Positions 52,226 through 60,934 of a stretch of 64,000 bases of DNA are shown here, in pieces. The notes beneath the pieces were generated by a model. It ran no database searches and was not told where the DNA came from. It worked only from the letters and a program-made list of their open reading frames with translations. Where the stretch lies: assembly GCA_958296025.1 (NCBI GenBank), contig OY282430.1, positions 496,001 to 560,000 on the forward strand, read 5' to 3'. Both the position numbers and the translations under genes were made by a program. Positions within the stretch are counted from its first letter, which is position 1. Each line of letters opens with the position of its first letter. The DNA comes from an uncultured Pseudomonadales bacterium (lineage in GTDB: Bacteria > Pseudomonadota > Gammaproteobacteria > Pseudomonadales > Azotimanducaceae).

Positions 52226-53334
52226 TGCCGGCTTGCTCCCATGTGGCTGCGGAGGACGCGGTTGTCCTGGTCGGCGAGGGTGGCGTCGGGCGAGGGCCGT
52301 TTTTCACCGTTGGCGTGGCCAATCGCCTTTGCTTCTGCCGCTTTGACGGCGCTGCGTTCGGCGAATGCCCGCTTGCCGGCTAGTATGGTTTCATGCACCG
52401 TTTGGGCTGCGCCGCCGATGCGGGCGATCAGCTGCGGCATCACGTCGCGGGTGGCCTGCCGCCAGGCTTGCAGGTCGGCTTCGCTCAGCGCTTGCACTTG
52501 GATGCCCTCGTCCCGCATGAGCCGAATGGCGCTGTCGGCCAAGGAGCGCACCGCCGCCCGGGCCTTGGCGGAGTTCCCCCAGGCGCCGCGCAGAACGTCA
52601 ACCTGCTGCTCGGTGGCGCCGTCGAACCAGGTCTTGTTGGCCACGATGGCGCCGGTGTCGTAAGAGTGTCGGGAAAGGGTTAGATGGCTGGCGTAGCGGC
52701 GGGTGACGAAGTAGTGGAAGAGCACCGCGGATACGCCGCCTTCGATCAAGCCGGTTTGCAGGGAAGGCACTAGGTCCGCGCTGCCCAAGGGAATGGAGTC
52801 CGCTTTGATGGCGGCTAAAAACAACTGCGTCGCCGGGTTGGGCGAGCCGCGCAAGCGCAGGCCCTCGGCGTCCTCCGGCAGAAGGATGGGGGTTTGCGCA
52901 TAGACACCGTTCCAGCCGACCTCCACCCATTGCAGCAGCACTAGGTTTTTCTCCGCAAACAGGCCGTTGAACGCCTCGAACAGGTATCGGTCGTAAACAA
53001 AGTCCACCTCGGCGGCGGAGTTGAAAACGTAGGGCGCCATGGCGATGTTGAGTTCCGGCACGATGGAGGCCAGCCCTTGCAGGGACATGCCGCCTAGATG
53101 GGCGCGCCCGCGCCTGATGTCGTGCAGTATCTGTTCCTCGCCGCCGCGCTCGCCGCGGGTGAAGAAGTCCAGACGCACCTCGTCCTGCTCGGCCAGCTTG
53201 GCCTTCACCCGCTGCCATTCCTGGTCCCAAACCGAGTCCGGCTGTGCAAAGGCCGCCGCCCTTCCAAACAAGGCCTCGGCGCAGGAGGCCGCCGGCCATA
53301 ACAGCGCCAAGAAAGTCAATGAGATGAGGCGCAC
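52222..53334 (-). CDS. TRAP transporter solute-binding protein (DctP)
   Basis: A 370-residue periplasmic binding protein with a signal peptide (LISLTFLALLWPAASCAEA) and the DctP fold; GGMSLQGLASIVPELNIAMA, LRLRGSPNPATQLFLAA and DLVPSLQTGLIEGG mark the ligand-binding domain and RLRG the substrate-carboxylate contact. The start is a GTG overlapping the thioesterase stop (TAGTG). Substrate is probably a dicarboxylate or similar acid. Confidence 0.93.
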   Translation of the reverse strand: MRLISLTFLALLWPAASCAEALFGRAAAFAQPDSVWDQEWQRVKAKLAEQDEVRLDFFTRGERGGEEQILHDIRRGRAHLGGMSLQGLASIVPELNIAMAPYVFNSAAEVDFVYDRYLFEAFNGLFAEKNLVLLQWVEVGWNGVYAQTPILLPEDAEGLRLRGSPNPATQLFLAAIKADSIPLGSADLVPSLQTGLIEGGVSAVLFHYFVTRRYASHLTLSRHSYDTGAIVANKTWFDGATEQQVDVLRGAWGNSAKARAAVRSLADSAIRLMRDEGIQVQALSEADLQAWRQATRDVMPQLIARIGGAAQTVHETILAGKRAFAERSAVKAAEAKAIGHANGEKRPSPDATLADQDNRVLRSHMGASRQ

Positions 53335-53729
53335 TACAGAAACTGCTGCGTCTGCACGGCTTTGACCAGCACCTTCTCTGACCCTTCCGCCATCACCAAG
53401 GCGTCAAACACGGCTTGGCGCTTGCCCACCCGCACCAGCTCGCAGGTTGCCTGCAAAGGAACGCCGGCCGGAACCGGGCGCAAGTAGTAGCAACTGAGGT
53501 TGGCGGTAACAAAGGTGCGTTCGCCGCCGGCGAACCAAGTGGCTAGGCTGACCACGTCATCGACCATGGCCGCCACAAATCCGCCTTGGACGGTGCCGTG
53601 GGGATTGGTCATGCCGGCCGGGGGAATGAAGCGCACCGTGGCCCGCTCACCCCCATCCTCCAACGCCAGAACCTTGCCGCCCATGAACTCCCGGGTTTCT
53701 ATGCGCGGCAGTTGATTGACATCGACCAA
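53334..53729 (-). CDS. PaaI-family thioesterase (hotdog fold)
   Basis: A 131-residue acyl-CoA thioesterase. GMTNPHGTVQGGFVAAMVDD is the PaaI motif with catalytic Gly/Asp features; NLSCYYLRPVPAG and KRQAVFDALV are the other conserved strands. The most plausible start is TTG 53729, as no ATG lies in the conserved N-terminus. Translationally coupled to the TRAP genes, so it may process the CoA form of the imported acid. Confidence 0.88.
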   Translation of the reverse strand: MVDVNQLPRIETREFMGGKVLALEDGGERATVRFIPPAGMTNPHGTVQGGFVAAMVDDVVSLATWFAGGERTFVTANLSCYYLRPVPAGVPLQATCELVRVGKRQAVFDALVMAEGSEKVLVKAVQTQQFL

Positions 53730-53761
53730 CTCTTCTGTTCCCTTGCCCCGGTCGTCAGCTA

Positions 53762-53923
53762 CTACCCGTCGTCGGAGAACGCCGCCTCGAGTAAGTAGCC
53801 GCCCGTTGTGGATGAGTCTAACCCGCGGACCTCGACGAAGTAGGTGCCTGCCGCCAAGTAGCGGTTGATTCGGAAATTCAGGCCGTTGCCGCCAGCGGCG
53901 CCGAAACTTGACTTGAACTGCAT
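53762..53923 (-). pseudogene. Remnant of a secreted protein carrying a bacterial pre-peptidase C-terminal (PPC) domain
   Basis: The stretch NGLNFRINRYLAAGTYFVEV followed by RGLDSSTTGGYLLEAAF is the typical end of a PPC domain (LaaGTYyv.V.g..ss.tG.Y.l). The upstream part of the protein is gone. A stop codon follows at 53762. Confidence 0.6.
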
Positions 53924-54309
53924 CAGCCCCTCCATCTCAGCAACGAACCGGCTTGTACGCCAAGCAACACCCGGTTGCGAAGGTGTGCCAACGAAGATCA
54001 TGCATGGCGCGTGTAGAGTTGCTGCATGGATGCTTCGCTGCCTGGGCAGCGATGAAATTGCGTCAATGGGTTTTCGATGCAGGCAGTTTGCGCCCTTTGT
54101 GCGGCATGTCAAATCTCCGCAGCAACCCGAGGTTGCATTTGAGGCTAGAGTTTGGGAGTGCTAGCCTTGGCGGAAAGCTTGGCAAAAGGACAGCGTAGTG
54201 CAAGCGTTGCAGGGGGCCCTGCCGTTCCAGATCTACTCCAGCATGCGTTACAACGCCCAGGAAATGGTCTGGCGCAGCCTGTCGAGGCCGCTCGCCTGCG
54301 CTATGGGTA

Positions 54310-54484
54310 GGCCCCCCGGGCGCTCAGCCAAGGCGTGGCCGTGCATTTGATTAGGCCTCAATACACCTACATGGATACGATGTACTACGCCGCCGCGGTG
54401 ACCGGCGAGCAACTTGCGTTCAGCGACAAAACAGGCCGTCTGACCGATGGCGTTCAGTGGTACGGGTTCGGCGCCTGGAAATAA
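54310..54484 (+). pseudogene. 3' remnant of an unrecognised gene
   Basis: A continuous frame reading SQGVAVHLIRPQYTYMDTMY then AAAVTGEQLAFSDKTG ending at a TAA. It has normal protein composition and no start upstream; 53930-54300 holds only decayed sequence. Family unknown. Confidence 0.35.
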
Positions 54485-54503
54485 CGGTTTGGCAAGAAGC
54501 CCT

Positions 54504-54845
54504 ATGGAAATTGACCTCAACACCCGCGGCAAGCGCCCCACGTTCTTCGAGAACGCCGAAAGCGAAGTCCTGATGACGGCATTGCTGGAGACCATGTCCG
54601 AGCTTTGGGCCACTCGGGAGCGCCTGCTGGCCTTGGAGCGCGTGCTGCAGGACGCCGGCTTGGTGGCCGGCGGTGCGGTCGATGGCCATGCGTTCTCCAA
54701 GGAGGACGAGGCCAGCTTGGCGAACAACCGGCAAGCGTTTCTGACGGATGCGTTTCGGGCGCTAGCGGCGGAGTTTCAGACGCTCGATGAGCGGACGGCC
54801 GATATTCAGGCGTTTCAGAAGGATCCGGGGGATGCGGATGCGTGA
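54504..54845 (+). CDS. Small helical protein of unknown function
   Basis: A 113-residue acidic, highly helical protein (coiled coil around residues 15-50: ALLETMSELWATRERLLALE). AGAAG precedes ATG 54504. Overlaps the next short membrane protein. May interact with a membrane or enzyme partner; no family recognised. Confidence 0.6.
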   Translation: MEIDLNTRGKRPTFFENAESEVLMTALLETMSELWATRERLLALERVLQDAGLVAGGAVDGHAFSKEDEASLANNRQAFLTDAFRALAAEFQTLDERTADIQAFQKDPGDADA

Positions 54846-55059
54846 ACTGCTGAGGGTCATTCATGTGCTGGGTTGGGTATTCTGGCTTGGCGCCGACGTT
54901 GGGGTCTTCTTGGCGGCGCAGAAGAGCGAACGCCGCACCGACCTCAGCGTGGAGTCCCGTCTTGCGGTCTTGGAGAGCGCTCTGCGCCGCCATCAGCGGC
55001 CCGTTTACGCCGCCACCCTGATCGCCGGGGTCAGCGGCATCACCAAGTTCGCCTTGTAG
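54838..55059 (+). pseudogene. Truncated integral membrane protein (DUF2269-like)
   Basis: A 73-residue frame with a first membrane helix (LRVIHVLGWVFWLGADVGVF) and the start of a second, then a stop at 55057-55059. Full family members are about twice as long. The gene overlaps the preceding one by 8 bp. Confidence 0.5.
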
Positions 55060-55067
55060 GGGTGGTT

Positions 55068-55658
55068 ATGGACAGCCGCTCCCGCACCTTTCCCATATTG
55101 AGCAAGGCCGAGCTGCCGCCATCCATGCAGCGGGACTGGGAGCGCTCCTTGGCCCGCCGCGGCGAGGCCGCCTTCATTGGCGGCGCTGGCCATGCCCCGG
55201 ATCTCTATCGCTGGTATGCGGACGAATTCTATGGTCATCTGTTCTACGGCGGCGAAGTGCCCATCCGCTACAAGGAGCTGGGGCGGCTGCGCCTCTCAAC
55301 CGTGCATGGCTGCCGCTCCTGCAACCTCGGCAACCGCTTGGACGCCCGCGCCGCCGGGTTGACGGACGAGCAAATCCGCCGCATCGAAGATCCGCAGCAT
55401 CCTTGCTTTGACGCCGCCGACCAGGCCGTTTTGGCCTTGGCGGACTTGGTGTCGCTGCAAGGCGTGGGCGCGACCCTCGGCGCGGAGCTTTACGGTGCCT
55501 TGCGGCTCAGTTTCAGGGACGGCCAGATTTTCGAGCTTGGCATGGTGTTTGGCCTGTTGGCCGGCATGGCGCAATTTCTGTTCGCCTTCGATTTGGTGGA
55601 GAGGGAGGACTACTGCGACCTAAGGCCGAAGGTCCTGCCGCCGGCTGGTGAGGAGTGA
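55068..55658 (+). CDS. Carboxymuconolactone decarboxylase-family protein (AhpD-like)
   Basis: A 196-residue protein. STVHGCRSCNLGNRLDARAA holds the redox pair C-x2-C of AhpD-like proteins, followed by LALADLVSL. Family members act as peroxidases or decarboxylases, usually in the cytosol. ATG 55068 is preceded by AGGGG. Followed by a CurA-like reductase 3 bp after its stop. Confidence 0.85.
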   Translation: MDSRSRTFPILSKAELPPSMQRDWERSLARRGEAAFIGGAGHAPDLYRWYADEFYGHLFYGGEVPIRYKELGRLRLSTVHGCRSCNLGNRLDARAAGLTDEQIRRIEDPQHPCFDAADQAVLALADLVSLQGVGATLGAELYGALRLSFRDGQIFELGMVFGLLAGMAQFLFAFDLVEREDYCDLRPKVLPPAGEE

Positions 55659-55661
55659 GTG

Positions 55662-56657
55662 ATGGGGACGGAGTCGAATCAACGGGTTGTGGTGGCGCGT
55701 CGCCCCGCCGGCCGGCCGGTGCCGGCGGACTTTGCCTTGCAGTCGGCAGCGCAGCCAGAGGGAGAGGGGGTGCTGTGCGATGTGCTGTTCATTTCGCTGG
55801 ACCCCTACCTGCGCGGGCGCCTGAGCGGGCGGCACATCAGCGGTCCCATCGCGGTGGGCGAAGTCATGTCCAGCGAATTGGTGTTGCGGGTGGCGGAAGA
55901 CTGTGGCGGCTGCCGGGTCGGGGACAGAGTGCGCGCCTTCGGCCCTTGGCAGCGCCGCGTTCGGCTGCCCGCCGCCGCCTTAACGCCGGTTCCTCAGAAC
56001 GTTGCGCCGGCTTCCTTAGCCCTGGGCGTTTTGGGCATGCCGGGGCTGACCGCCTACGCCGGCGTCACCCGCCTCCTGCAGCCGCAAGCCGGCCAAACCG
56101 CCGTGGTTTCGGCCGCCGCCGGGCCGGTGGGCGCCACTGTCGGCCAGCTATGCAAGGCGGCCGGCGCCAGGGTGGTGGGCATCGCCGGCGGCGGCGAAAA
56201 ATGTGCTTGGCCGCTAAACCAAGCCGGCTTTGACGTCGCCATCGACCGCCATCGCCAGCCTCTGCGCGAAGCATTGGACGCCGCCTGCCCCGATGGCATC
56301 GATCTCTATTTCGACAACGTGGGCGGCGACATGCTGCAAGCGGTGTTGGAGCGGCTGGCCTTGGGCGCCCGGGTGGCCCTGTGCGGACTGATGGACCAAT
56401 ACAATCAGGAGATGCCGCCGCCGGGACCGAACCCGGCGTTGATCATTCGCGCCCGGGCAATGGTGCAAGGGCTGGTGGTGTACGACCACGAGGACTTGCG
56501 GGGGCGCATGGAGGCCGACCTTAGTGTTCGCTTGCAAGCAGGTGAACTGGCTTTCAAGGAGGATGTTGCGGAGGGCTTGGGTGAAGCCGGTGCCGCTTTC
56601 TGCCGATTGATGGCCGGGAAAACGTTCGGCAAGGCTCTGGTGAAGGTGGCCGATTGA
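55662..56657 (+). CDS. NADP-dependent medium-chain reductase (CurA/YncB-like)
   Basis: A 331-residue MDR-superfamily reductase. FISLDPYLRGRLSG, the family hallmark, lies at the N-terminus; VSAAAGPVGATVGQLCKAAG is the NADP-binding motif and DLYFDNVGGDML the conserved strand. It reduces alpha,beta-unsaturated ketones or aldehydes; no zinc ligands. GAGGAG supports ATG 55662, with a GTG 3 bp upstream as an alternative. Coupled to the AhpD-like gene. Confidence 0.93.
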   Translation: MGTESNQRVVVARRPAGRPVPADFALQSAAQPEGEGVLCDVLFISLDPYLRGRLSGRHISGPIAVGEVMSSELVLRVAEDCGGCRVGDRVRAFGPWQRRVRLPAAALTPVPQNVAPASLALGVLGMPGLTAYAGVTRLLQPQAGQTAVVSAAAGPVGATVGQLCKAAGARVVGIAGGGEKCAWPLNQAGFDVAIDRHRQPLREALDAACPDGIDLYFDNVGGDMLQAVLERLALGARVALCGLMDQYNQEMPPPGPNPALIIRARAMVQGLVVYDHEDLRGRMEADLSVRLQAGELAFKEDVAEGLGEAGAAFCRLMAGKTFGKALVKVAD

Positions 56658-56731
56658 CAGTGCCGTGCTCTGACCGCTCCCTCCCTTGGCTACCCCTCCC
56701 CAGGGATTGGGCGTCAAAATCACGCTTCGCC

Positions 56732-58087
56732 TCAGGTTTCGGCTAGATTGTCGTCGAGCGCCTGGCGGTACAGCCGTAGGCTGACCGGTGCCAACGCCAG
56801 CACCGGAACGCCGAAGATCAGCGGCACGAGGGCGACGCTGTAGCGCACCCCTTCGGTGCCGAATACCCAGTCGTTGAAGGCGCCCACCAAGGGCGGCCCT
56901 AGCATCAGTCCGGACAGGCTGATGGCCATGTAGTACAGGGCCACGGTTTGCGCCCGAATGCGCGGCGGCACGATGTTGAGCAGGGCGGTGACGCCAGTGG
57001 CGGAAACGCCGGCAAGCCCCGCGTTGCCCAAAGCCAACATGCCGAAGGCGAGCCAGGGATCATCCAGCACAGGCCCAATCACCGAAGGCGGCAACCCTAG
57101 GATCAGCCCGAACAGGGCGATGCGAAAGGGCGCATCCCGATGGCCGCGTCGGGTGTAGCGGTCCGACAGCCAGCCGGCGAAGTTCACCGCCGCCGGGCCG
57201 ATGATGATCAGTCCGATGCCGTTGGCCAGGGCAAACTTTTCCACCGGCCAGCCGAAAGTGCGATCGAAGGTTACCGCCAGCCAGCCGTGGCTGTAGGCGA
57301 TGATGGTCATGGTGCAGAAGATGGAGACGAAGCTTAAGTAGGTGGCGGCGTTGCGGCCCACATGGCCGAACATGTGGCCAAGATGGGCGTGGGCGCGTTG
57401 GGCGCCGCTCAGCATCCGCTTGGGTTCCGGCAGGGCCAGAAAGAGCGGGGCCAGCAGCAACCCCGGCAGGCCCACGACGATGAAGGCGATCTGCCAAGGC
57501 GCCAACACCCCCACCAGCGGCAGCGCCAATTGCTCGTTGGCCTTCGCCCAGGCCAGCACCGCCGCACCCAGCAGGGCGGCCAGGGCGCTGCCCACGGAGA
57601 TGGCGCTGGAGTACAGGGCGATGGGTTTGCCGCGCCTTTCCTCCGGGTAGGAGTCGGAGATCAGGGACATGGCGCAGGGGCTTAGGGTCGCTTCGCCGAT
57701 GCCCACCGACATGCGCGCCATGAAAAGCTGCGCGAAGTTCCGCGCCAGCCCGGAAAGCAAGGTGGCCGCGGACCACAGGGCGACGCCAGCCGCCACGATC
57801 CAAGTGCGGCGTCGGCGGTCCGCCAAATAACCCAATGGCAGGCCCATAGTGGCGTAGAAGATGGCGAACGCCGGCCCCAGCAGCAGGCCGATCTGCACGT
57901 CGGAAAGCCCCAGATCCGCCTTGATGGGGTCGATCAGCAGGCCGAGGATGCTGCGATCAACAAAGGAGATCACATAAGCGGCGGTCAGCAGGATGACCAT
58001 CTGCCAAGCCCGGCTCGCCGGTGGGTATTGCGTGGAGGCGGTGGGCGCAGCCTTGGGGGAAACCATCCTGTCAACCTTCATCTTCAT
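56732..58087 (-). CDS. MFS transporter
   Basis: A 451-residue protein with twelve predicted membrane helices. The MFS motif A appears as GLPLGYLADRRRRTWIV between helices 2 and 3 and again as FAGWLSDRYTRRGHRD. The group containing FVDRSILGLLIDPIKADLGLSD moves sugars, organic acids or drugs (spinster-like). Convergent with the reductase gene. Confidence 0.92.
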   Translation of the reverse strand: MKMKVDRMVSPKAAPTASTQYPPASRAWQMVILLTAAYVISFVDRSILGLLIDPIKADLGLSDVQIGLLLGPAFAIFYATMGLPLGYLADRRRRTWIVAAGVALWSAATLLSGLARNFAQLFMARMSVGIGEATLSPCAMSLISDSYPEERRGKPIALYSSAISVGSALAALLGAAVLAWAKANEQLALPLVGVLAPWQIAFIVVGLPGLLLAPLFLALPEPKRMLSGAQRAHAHLGHMFGHVGRNAATYLSFVSIFCTMTIIAYSHGWLAVTFDRTFGWPVEKFALANGIGLIIIGPAAVNFAGWLSDRYTRRGHRDAPFRIALFGLILGLPPSVIGPVLDDPWLAFGMLALGNAGLAGVSATGVTALLNIVPPRIRAQTVALYYMAISLSGLMLGPPLVGAFNDWVFGTEGVRYSVALVPLIFGVPVLALAPVSLRLYRQALDDNLAET

Positions 58088-58155
58088 GCCGAAGGATCAG
58101 ATCAGGGTGCAGAGAGGCCGTTGCGGCCTCACCAGCAGCGAATAAGGGAGTTTGC

Positions 58156-58605
58156 TCAAGCGTGAACCTTCCGCTCGGCACAACTGATGCGGTAAATCAC
58201 GGCAAGATTGCCATCGGCGTCGAGCAGGCCGACCTCGCGGCCCACCCGCCCGTCGTGGGTGACCAGCCTTTCTTCCGGGTACACCACGAATCCCTGCGCC
58301 TTGGCACGGGACACCACGGCATCGATGTCCGCCACGTCCAACACGATGGCGGCGCGACGGGGTTCGGGCTGAGGGGGCAAGTCCCGCACTTCGGTGAGCG
58401 CCATCACCCGTGCTTGGCTGGGGGTGCTCAGGGCGGCGAAGCCCAGCGGCTGGCGGCGGTCGATTCCGAACACCTGATGGGAGTAGCTGAGCTGCCGCGG
58501 TTCCTTAATGAAGGCCACCTCAAACCCCAAAACGTCCCGGTAAAAGTCCAAGGCCCGCTCCAGGTTGCGGACCAGAAAGTTGGCGCGTTGCAGGCGCAGG
58601 CTCAT
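58156..58605 (-). CDS. VOC-family (glyoxalase/dioxygenase-fold) protein 1
   Basis: A 149-residue single VOC module set: LQRANFLVRNLERALDFYRD opens the fold, VLDVADIDAVV and GREVGLLDADGNLAVIY close it. Members bind a divalent metal and act on small molecules. The ATG lies 1 bp after the previous VOC gene. Substrate unknown. Confidence 0.85.
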   Translation of the reverse strand: MSLRLQRANFLVRNLERALDFYRDVLGFEVAFIKEPRQLSYSHQVFGIDRRQPLGFAALSTPSQARVMALTEVRDLPPQPEPRRAAIVLDVADIDAVVSRAKAQGFVVYPEERLVTHDGRVGREVGLLDADGNLAVIYRISCAERKVHA

Positions 58606-58606
58606 G

Positions 58607-59113
58607 TCAGGGTTCCTCCGGGGGTTCAATGCGAATGACTTGGTTGCACTCAAAGAAATGGCCGTCGGGATCGAAGACCGAAGTGCCGATGAAATGCTTC
58701 AGCTCTCCCTTGGCACCCCTAGTGGACCATTCGTGGGGCGGCGAGTACACAGGGGTATGCAATTCCGCCGCCCGTTTGGCCACCAGCGCCGCATCGTCGC
58801 TCTCCACCACGAAGATGGGCATTCCATAGGCCACTTCCGTGGCTGGCGGCGGTGCCGGCCAAAGCGGATCCAGCCATTGCAGCAGGCCGATCATGCCGAT
58901 GCTGGGATGCTCCGCCTGCATGATGACCAGCTGGGTGCGGTCCCCGGCTTGGCCGGCCGCCAAGCCTGCGCCGCTCAGCACGAAGTCGGTGTCCATCCAG
59001 ACTCTCATGCCCAGCACATGCTCATACCAGCGTTTGCTGACCTGGATGTTCCGCACGATCAGGGTGGTGCGCTTGATGACGTTGCGCACTTGGACGCTGG
59101 TGCTGTCTTTCAC
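58607..59113 (-). CDS. VOC-family protein 2
   Basis: A 168-residue VOC protein. NVIKRTTLIVRNIQVSKRWY starts the fold and FIGTSVFDPDGHFFECNQV ends it with the metal-binding Glu. GTG 59113 is the probable start, downstream of the DUF1330 stop. Distantly related to its neighbour; together they may form a heteromeric or redundant pair. Confidence 0.85.
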   Translation of the reverse strand: MKDSTSVQVRNVIKRTTLIVRNIQVSKRWYEHVLGMRVWMDTDFVLSGAGLAAGQAGDRTQLVIMQAEHPSIGMIGLLQWLDPLWPAPPPATEVAYGMPIFVVESDDAALVAKRAAELHTPVYSPPHEWSTRGAKGELKHFIGTSVFDPDGHFFECNQVIRIEPPEEP

Positions 59114-59119
59114 GGGACA

Positions 59120-59407
59120 CTAGCCCTCGACCAGCAGCACTTGACAGTCGGCGATGCCCTCGCGCAGCTTCTTGACCTCCTGATACTCCGGCGAACGCCA
59201 GAAGGCTAGGGCGGCGGCCTTGCTCGGCCATTTGGAGACCACCAGCGAGCCACCTGGATGCGCCCCCTCCAAGATCTCCAACCCTGGCGCTCGCACCAAG
59301 TACTCGCCGCCGAACCTTGCCGACAATTCGGCCGCTGCCGCCCCGTAGCCGCTGATGAACCGCTCCCGGTCGTGAATTTGCGCGGTAATGACCAGATACG
59401 CCGCCAT
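59120..59407 (-). CDS. DUF1330 (dimeric alpha-beta barrel) protein
   Basis: A 95-residue protein. YLVITAQIHDRERFISGYGA and LVVSKWPSKAAALAFWRSPE are the DUF1330 signatures. The fold is a ferredoxin-like dimer; function is unknown, though such proteins neighbour oxidative or catabolic genes. Its stop codon is within a CTAG that resembles the end of the inverted-repeat element. First gene of the small VOC operon. Confidence 0.88.
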   Translation of the reverse strand: MAAYLVITAQIHDRERFISGYGAAAAELSARFGGEYLVRAPGLEILEGAHPGGSLVVSKWPSKAAALAFWRSPEYQEVKKLREGIADCQVLLVEG

Positions 59408-59722
59408 CCTACCCCCCTTCTTAACGCCTCACCGCAAACAATTGGCGGAGACTGTCACAGGCTTGCCTTGGACGCAATGCGCCGGCGAGCTGCTCCTAAG
59501 GCCATCTCAAAGTCGTCCGCATTGACCGCGGTCCTTCGCTTGGAGATTTTGGACCTGCCTGGCGGCAGTGGATAGCATTTGCGCCATTCGCTGCTGCGGC
59601 GCCTTGTCCACCCAGAATGGTTTAGTCTGTCAATGCCGGCTTCGCGGCGGCCGGCTGCTCCAGGAGCAACGGCGGTCGAAGGACGGCTTTGCCAGCCATT
59701 TTTTGAGGAGGACGGGGAAACG
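59408..59722. other. Intergenic region, no gene seen
   Basis: About 315 bp between divergent genes (DUF1330 and the nitrilase homologue). I see no supported feature apart from the ribosome site of the nitrilase gene. Confidence 0.5.
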
Positions 59723-60760
59723 ATGCAAACTTACGCGGCGCTGGCCTTGCAAATCGGGGTTCGCGCCATCAACAAATGCCCGGATGCGGCGGCCTGTCGG
59801 GCCGCCATCAGCGCCAGCCTGGAGCGGGTTGCGGCGCAGGTGGCCGCCAGCAAGCAGTTCATTGGGCCGCATTTGCGATTGGTGGTGCTGCCCGAGTACT
59901 TTCTCACCGGCTATCCCCTTGGCGAGACCGTCGCCTCCTGGCGGACGCGAGCCTGCGTGGCGGCGGACGGTGAGGAGTACCAACGTTTGGGGCGGATCGC
60001 CCAAGAGAACCAGCTGTTTCTTGCCGGCAACCTGTACGAGATCGATCCACACTTCCCGGAACTATACTTTCAGGCCAGCTTCATCCTTGACGACAGCGGC
60101 GACTGCGTACTGCGCTACCGGCGCCTGATCTCGATGTTCGGCCCCACCCCCCACGACGTGCTGGACAGATACTTGGAAGTCTATGGAGCGGACAGTTTGT
60201 TCCCGGTTGCGCACTCGCCGCTTGGGCGGCTGGCCGCAGTGGCCTCAGAGGAAATCCTGTTCCCGGAAATCTGCCGGGCGCTAGCCTTGAAGGGCGCCGA
60301 ACTGATCTGCCACTCCTCATCGGAGGTGGCCAGCCCGGCTTTGACCCCCAAGAACGTAGCCAAGCTGGCCAGGGCCTACGAAAACCACCTGTATGTGGTC
60401 TCCGCTAATTCCGCCGGCGTCACCGGCTTGGACCTGCCCAGCCAATCGGTGGACGGTGCCTCCAAGGTGATCGACTACCGCGGGCAAGTGCTGGCCGAAG
60501 CCGCCGCCGGGGAGTCCATGGCCGCCCATGCGGACGTTCATCTCGACGCCCTGCGCCAATACCGCCGGCGGCCCGACATGTTCAACGTGCTGACCCGTCA
60601 GCGCCTAGCCTTGTTCTCCAGCCAGTACCAAGACGACGCCGTCCACCCGGCCAACAGTCTGTTGGACCCCGCCGGCGAGGTCATTGAACCGCACCGCTCG
60701 CACTTCAGGGCCGTGCAGGCGGAGGTGATCCGCAAGTTGGTGGAGCGGGGCCTCATATAG
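59723..60760 (+). CDS. Nitrilase-superfamily protein with altered catalytic residues
   Basis: A 345-residue carbon-nitrogen hydrolase fold. Catalytic Glu58 is in VVLPEYFLTGYP. The Lys position is Arg134 (LRYRRLIS) and the Cys position is Ser175 (VASEEILFPE). Family members need Cys as nucleophile, so this protein is either inactive on amides, uses another mechanism, or is a structural subunit. GAGGAGGA ahead of ATG 59723 supports this start. Confidence 0.85.
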   Translation: MQTYAALALQIGVRAINKCPDAAACRAAISASLERVAAQVAASKQFIGPHLRLVVLPEYFLTGYPLGETVASWRTRACVAADGEEYQRLGRIAQENQLFLAGNLYEIDPHFPELYFQASFILDDSGDCVLRYRRLISMFGPTPHDVLDRYLEVYGADSLFPVAHSPLGRLAAVASEEILFPEICRALALKGAELICHSSSEVASPALTPKNVAKLARAYENHLYVVSANSAGVTGLDLPSQSVDGASKVIDYRGQVLAEAAAGESMAAHADVHLDALRQYRRRPDMFNVLTRQRLALFSSQYQDDAVHPANSLLDPAGEVIEPHRSHFRAVQAEVIRKLVERGLI

Positions 60761-60764
60761 ATCG

Positions 60765-60899
60765 TTGTGCGGTTTGTGCTTTCCCGCATTGGAATGCGGC
60801 AACTGCAACAACGAACTCGTTCAGCACTCGGTGTTGGCGGGAACCTTCCACTCCAACGAGCCGCGCCGGGTGAACTTCCGGATGCGTTGGGACCTGTAG
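60765..60899 (+). pseudogene. Remnant with two CxxC pairs (zinc-ribbon-like)
   Basis: A frame with CGLC and CGNC eight residues apart, then VLAGTFHSNEPRRVNFRM and a stop. Looks like the end of a zinc-ribbon protein that has lost its start. Nothing else in the 175-bp gap. Confidence 0.35.
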
Positions 60900-60934
60900 G
60901 CTCCGGCCGGCGCCCGCGCCAAGGGCAAGCTCGG

